Below, one piece after another: positions 5,080 through 6,727 of a DNA stretch of 6,727 nt. Numbering within the stretch: position 1 is the stretch's first letter; every line of letters starts with the position of its first letter. The stretch is from Oscillospiraceae bacterium. Lineage in GTDB: Bacteria; Bacillota; Clostridia; Oscillospirales; Acutalibacteraceae. The position numbers and the translations under genes are program-made. Below the pieces are notes generated by a model. It saw nothing but the letters and a program-made list of their open reading frames with translations. It had not been told where the DNA came from and did no database searches. The stretch covers positions 1-6,727 of the forward strand of contig CADBMQ010000065.1 in NCBI GenBank assembly GCA_902795765.1. The letters are read 5' to 3'.

Positions 5080-5199
5080 GTGAAACACTGTTCAAATTGC
5101 AAAAAGAAGTGCAATTCGAAGGATGAACTCTGTAAGAATTGTGTAAATAATATAAAACCGTTATTAGGCATGTCGCTATTTGATAGATGGTATTTATAA
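5080..5199 (+). CDS. 39-residue zinc-ribbon-like miniprotein
   Basis: The start is GTG 5080, with GGAG (5071-5074) 5 nt before it; the frame is closed upstream by TAG at 5041 and contains no in-frame ATG before 5170. The short chain has C4-x2-C7, C11 and C18-x2-C21 (CSNC and CKNC), a pattern like the treble-clef or zinc-ribbon head found at the N-terminus of many Firmicutes membrane proteins, followed by a short hydrophobic tail ending RWYL. It probably binds one zinc ion. Such heads usually front a longer protein, so this may be a stand-alone miniprotein or a zinc-ribbon head cut off from the membrane protein that begins 15 nt downstream. The two genes are probably translated from one message. 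Function unknown. Confidence 0.6.
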   Translation: MKHCSNCKKKCNSKDELCKNCVNNIKPLLGMSLFDRWYL

Positions 5200-5214
5200 A
5201 AAAGGAGCTGTGGT

Positions 5215-5703
5215 TTGTTGAAGAAAATGATACTAAATCCAATCAGTATGTTTTTCATTGGATTACTGCTGGGTGTTGGAAGCCGATTGCTTGATATCTA
5301 CACCGAGAATTTGGGAAACATATTTTCGCAAATGGCTATATGGATACTGTTCGGAGTTTTGATTTCCATATACAGCAGGTCAAAAACAAAGGCAATGATA
5401 AATATTTTTCCGTTCTGCATCGGTATGCTTATAACCTATTACTTTGTAGCCTTTATCTCAAAGGGCGTTTATTCCACTGTATTTATCATAGGCTGGACTG
5501 TATTTGCCCTGCTCTCCCCCATAATTGCTTATTTCACTTGGATGACCAAAGAAAAAGGGATATTTCCTAAGATAATCAGCATCGGTATTATAGTTGTATC
5601 TTTGTTATCAAGTGTGATTTTATTTGACCGAATAAGATTTTATGACATTATTATAAACGGTATAATGTTATATTTTTTGTTTGTGAAAAAGATAGAGAGA
5701 TAG
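5215..5703 (+). CDS. Integral membrane protein of unknown function (TTG start)
   Basis: The start is TTG 5215 (162 residues), with AAGGAG (5202-5207) 7 nt upstream. TTG 5218 is possible, while ATG 5227 is too far from that site. Five or six hydrophobic helices are visible: about 8-28, 39-56, 62-83, 88-112, 119-138 and 143-158. Basic residues follow helix 2 (SRSKTK) and the last helix (KKIER), suggesting cytoplasmic loops there. No enzymatic motif or transporter signature is visible, and I do not recognise the family with confidence. The gene follows the zinc-ribbon miniprotein by 15 nt, and its stop lies 11 nt before the acetyltransferase start, with the next ribosome binding site touching its stop codon. 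This implies co-transcription. Confidence 0.8.
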   Translation: MLKKMILNPISMFFIGLLLGVGSRLLDIYTENLGNIFSQMAIWILFGVLISIYSRSKTKAMINIFPFCIGMLITYYFVAFISKGVYSTVFIIGWTVFALLSPIIAYFTWMTKEKGIFPKIISIGIIVVSLLSSVILFDRIRFYDIIINGIMLYFLFVKKIER

Positions 5704-5714
5704 AGGGTGACATT

Positions 5715-6461
5715 ATGGATTACATAAAAGTAACAAATAACAATATTGAAAAAGAGCATATATGTTGCGCAATATCAAACAACAACGATATTCAGGTATC
5801 ATCGAAAAAAGCTTGGCTGAAAGACCGTTTCAATGACGGTTTGGTTTTTCTCAAGAGTACAGAGCGAGGCAAGTGTTTTATAGAATATATCCCCGCCGAA
5901 AATGCTTGGAACCCCATTGTTGCAGACGGATATATGTATATTGATTGTCTATGGGTTGCGGGTTCTTTTAAAGGACACGGGTATTCCACAGATTTATTAA
6001 ACGCTTGTATTGAGGACAGTAAAAGCAAAGGAAAAGTTGGACTTTGTATATTATCAAGTACCAAGAAAAAGCCTTTTTTAGCAGATCCTAAATATCTCAA
6101 ATATAAGGGTTTTACTGTTTGTGACGAAGCAGATAACGGTATTCAGTTGTGGTATTTGCCTTTTTCAGAAAATGCGACTAAGCCGGAGTTTAAGGAATGT
6201 GCGAAACACCCTCATATTGAGGAAAAAGGCTATGTTTTGTATTACACTAATCAATGCCCGTTTAATGCAAAGTATGTTCCTGTGCTTGAAGAAATTGCAA
6301 AGGAAAGAAATATACAGTTTAAGGCGATAAAATTAGAAACCAAAGAAGATGCTCAAAATGCTCCGACCCCAATTACAACATACGCAATGTTTGTGGACGG
6401 TGATTATCTTACAAACGAGCAGATGAATGATAAGAGATTTATAAAATTGCTGGAGAAATAA
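5715..6461 (+). CDS. GNAT acetyltransferase with C-terminal YoaP-like domain
   Basis: The protein has 248 residues, close to Bacillus YoaP (about 250). The start is ATG 5715, with GAGGGTG (5703-5709) just upstream. Residues about 1-150 are a GNAT fold: strand YMYIDCLWV (73-81), then the acetyl-CoA pyrophosphate loop GSFKGHGYSTDLL (83-95), a variant of the Q/R-x-x-G-x-G/A motif, and a late KYKGF segment (129-133). Residues 171-245 match the YoaP-like domain, a thioredoxin-like fold with YYTNQCPF (C181) at its front and a PTP stretch (217-219) at the cis-Pro position. GNAT enzymes transfer acetyl from acetyl-CoA to an amine; here the substrate is unknown and could be a small molecule, antibiotic or protein. 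The single Cys where thioredoxins have CxxC argues against a disulfide reductase role. The gene is followed 21 nt later by the GyrI-like gene, in the same run. Confidence 0.88.
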   Translation: MDYIKVTNNNIEKEHICCAISNNNDIQVSSKKAWLKDRFNDGLVFLKSTERGKCFIEYIPAENAWNPIVADGYMYIDCLWVAGSFKGHGYSTDLLNACIEDSKSKGKVGLCILSSTKKKPFLADPKYLKYKGFTVCDEADNGIQLWYLPFSENATKPEFKECAKHPHIEEKGYVLYYTNQCPFNAKYVPVLEEIAKERNIQFKAIKLETKEDAQNAPTPITTYAMFVDGDYLTNEQMNDKRFIKLLEK

Positions 6462-6482
6462 ATTCCCATTTGAGGTGTAATT

Positions 6483-6727
6483 ATGGCGTTTGATTTTAAG
6501 AAAGAATATAAAGAATTTTACAGCCCGAAAAACAAACCGGAAATTGTAAATGTTCCGGCGGCAAATTATATAGCGGTGAGAGGTAAAGGTAATCCAAACG
6601 AAGAAGGCGGAGCATACCAAAAGGCAATCAGCGTTTTATATGCGGTGGCATACACCTTGAAAATGAGTTATAAAACCGATTACAAAATAGAGGGATTTTT
6701 CGAATATGTTGTGCCCCCTCTTGAGGG
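6483..6727 (+). CDS. GyrI-like small-molecule-binding domain protein, N-terminal part (3' end outside window)
   Basis: ATG 6483 has GAGGTG (6472-6477) upstream and opens a frame that stays open to the window end (81 codons). The sequence has an N-terminal FDFKKEYKEFYSPKNKPEIV, then the VPAANYIAVRGKGNPNEEG strand-loop, and AYQKAISVLYAVAYTLKMSY, ending in EGFFEYVVPPLEG. This pattern fits the GyrI-like (SbmC/BmrR effector-domain type) family seen in Firmicutes. Those domains bind hydrophobic cations or other small molecules, and some are hydrolases or gyrase inhibitors. Family members of this architecture are about 200 residues, so over half is missing. The position directly after a GNAT gene suggests a joint role in handling a small molecule, which is inference. 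Confidence 0.85.
   Translation, partial: MAFDFKKEYKEFYSPKNKPEIVNVPAANYIAVRGKGNPNEEGGAYQKAISVLYAVAYTLKMSYKTDYKIEGFFEYVVPPLE

Noticed and set aside
4997..5258. Minus-strand ORFs opposite the zinc-ribbon region
   Set aside because: The plus strand has a ribosome binding site, a patterned cysteine protein and consistent operon direction; the minus frames have none of these.

Overview
The window looks like accessory DNA from a Gram-positive gut or rumen anaerobe, most likely a Ruminococcus or close relative. The evidence is two neighbouring genes that end in type I dockerin modules behind Thr-rich linkers (cellulosome or amylosome style), strong AGGAGG-type ribosome binding sites and Firmicutes-type regulators. 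Genus is inference.

Layout. Bases 1-333 are the 3' end of a secreted dockerin protein, followed by a perfect hairpin (367-391). Bases 387-1067 are a second dockerin protein whose reading frame opens inside that hairpin, with no signal peptide and no ribosome binding site, so it is probably 5'-truncated. A second perfect hairpin (1086-1118) follows. Bases about 1147-1377 (minus strand) are the C-terminal end of an IS3-family transposase with an in-frame TAG. Bases 1386-1559 hold nothing recognisable. Bases 1560-2128 are the remains of a mobile-element sigma-70-like factor (region 3/4 part only), apparently broken by frameshifts. Bases 2129-2570 contain no convincing gene apart from a 20-codon ORF running into a strong rho-independent terminator (2462-2498).

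Bases 2571-5005 form the most coherent unit: a near-consensus promoter with an operator-like palindrome and three 14-bp-spaced repeats, a TetR/AcrR regulator, an integral membrane protein with a HEGAH (HExxH) motif resembling M50 site-2 proteases, a small single-TM protein split by an apparent frameshift, and a four-TM protein fused to a flavodoxin-like domain. All are on the same strand with short gaps, which suggests one TetR-controlled membrane/redox operon.

Bases 5080-6727 are AT-richer and read as a second run: a 39-residue zinc-ribbon-like miniprotein (GTG start), a polytopic membrane protein (TTG start), a GNAT acetyltransferase with a C-terminal YoaP-like domain, and the start of a GyrI-like domain protein cut by the window edge. 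The last two suggest small-molecule modification or binding (stress or detoxification), but no substrate is visible. Overall the window is a mosaic: dockerin genes, then decayed mobile-element remnants, then two compact accessory operons.
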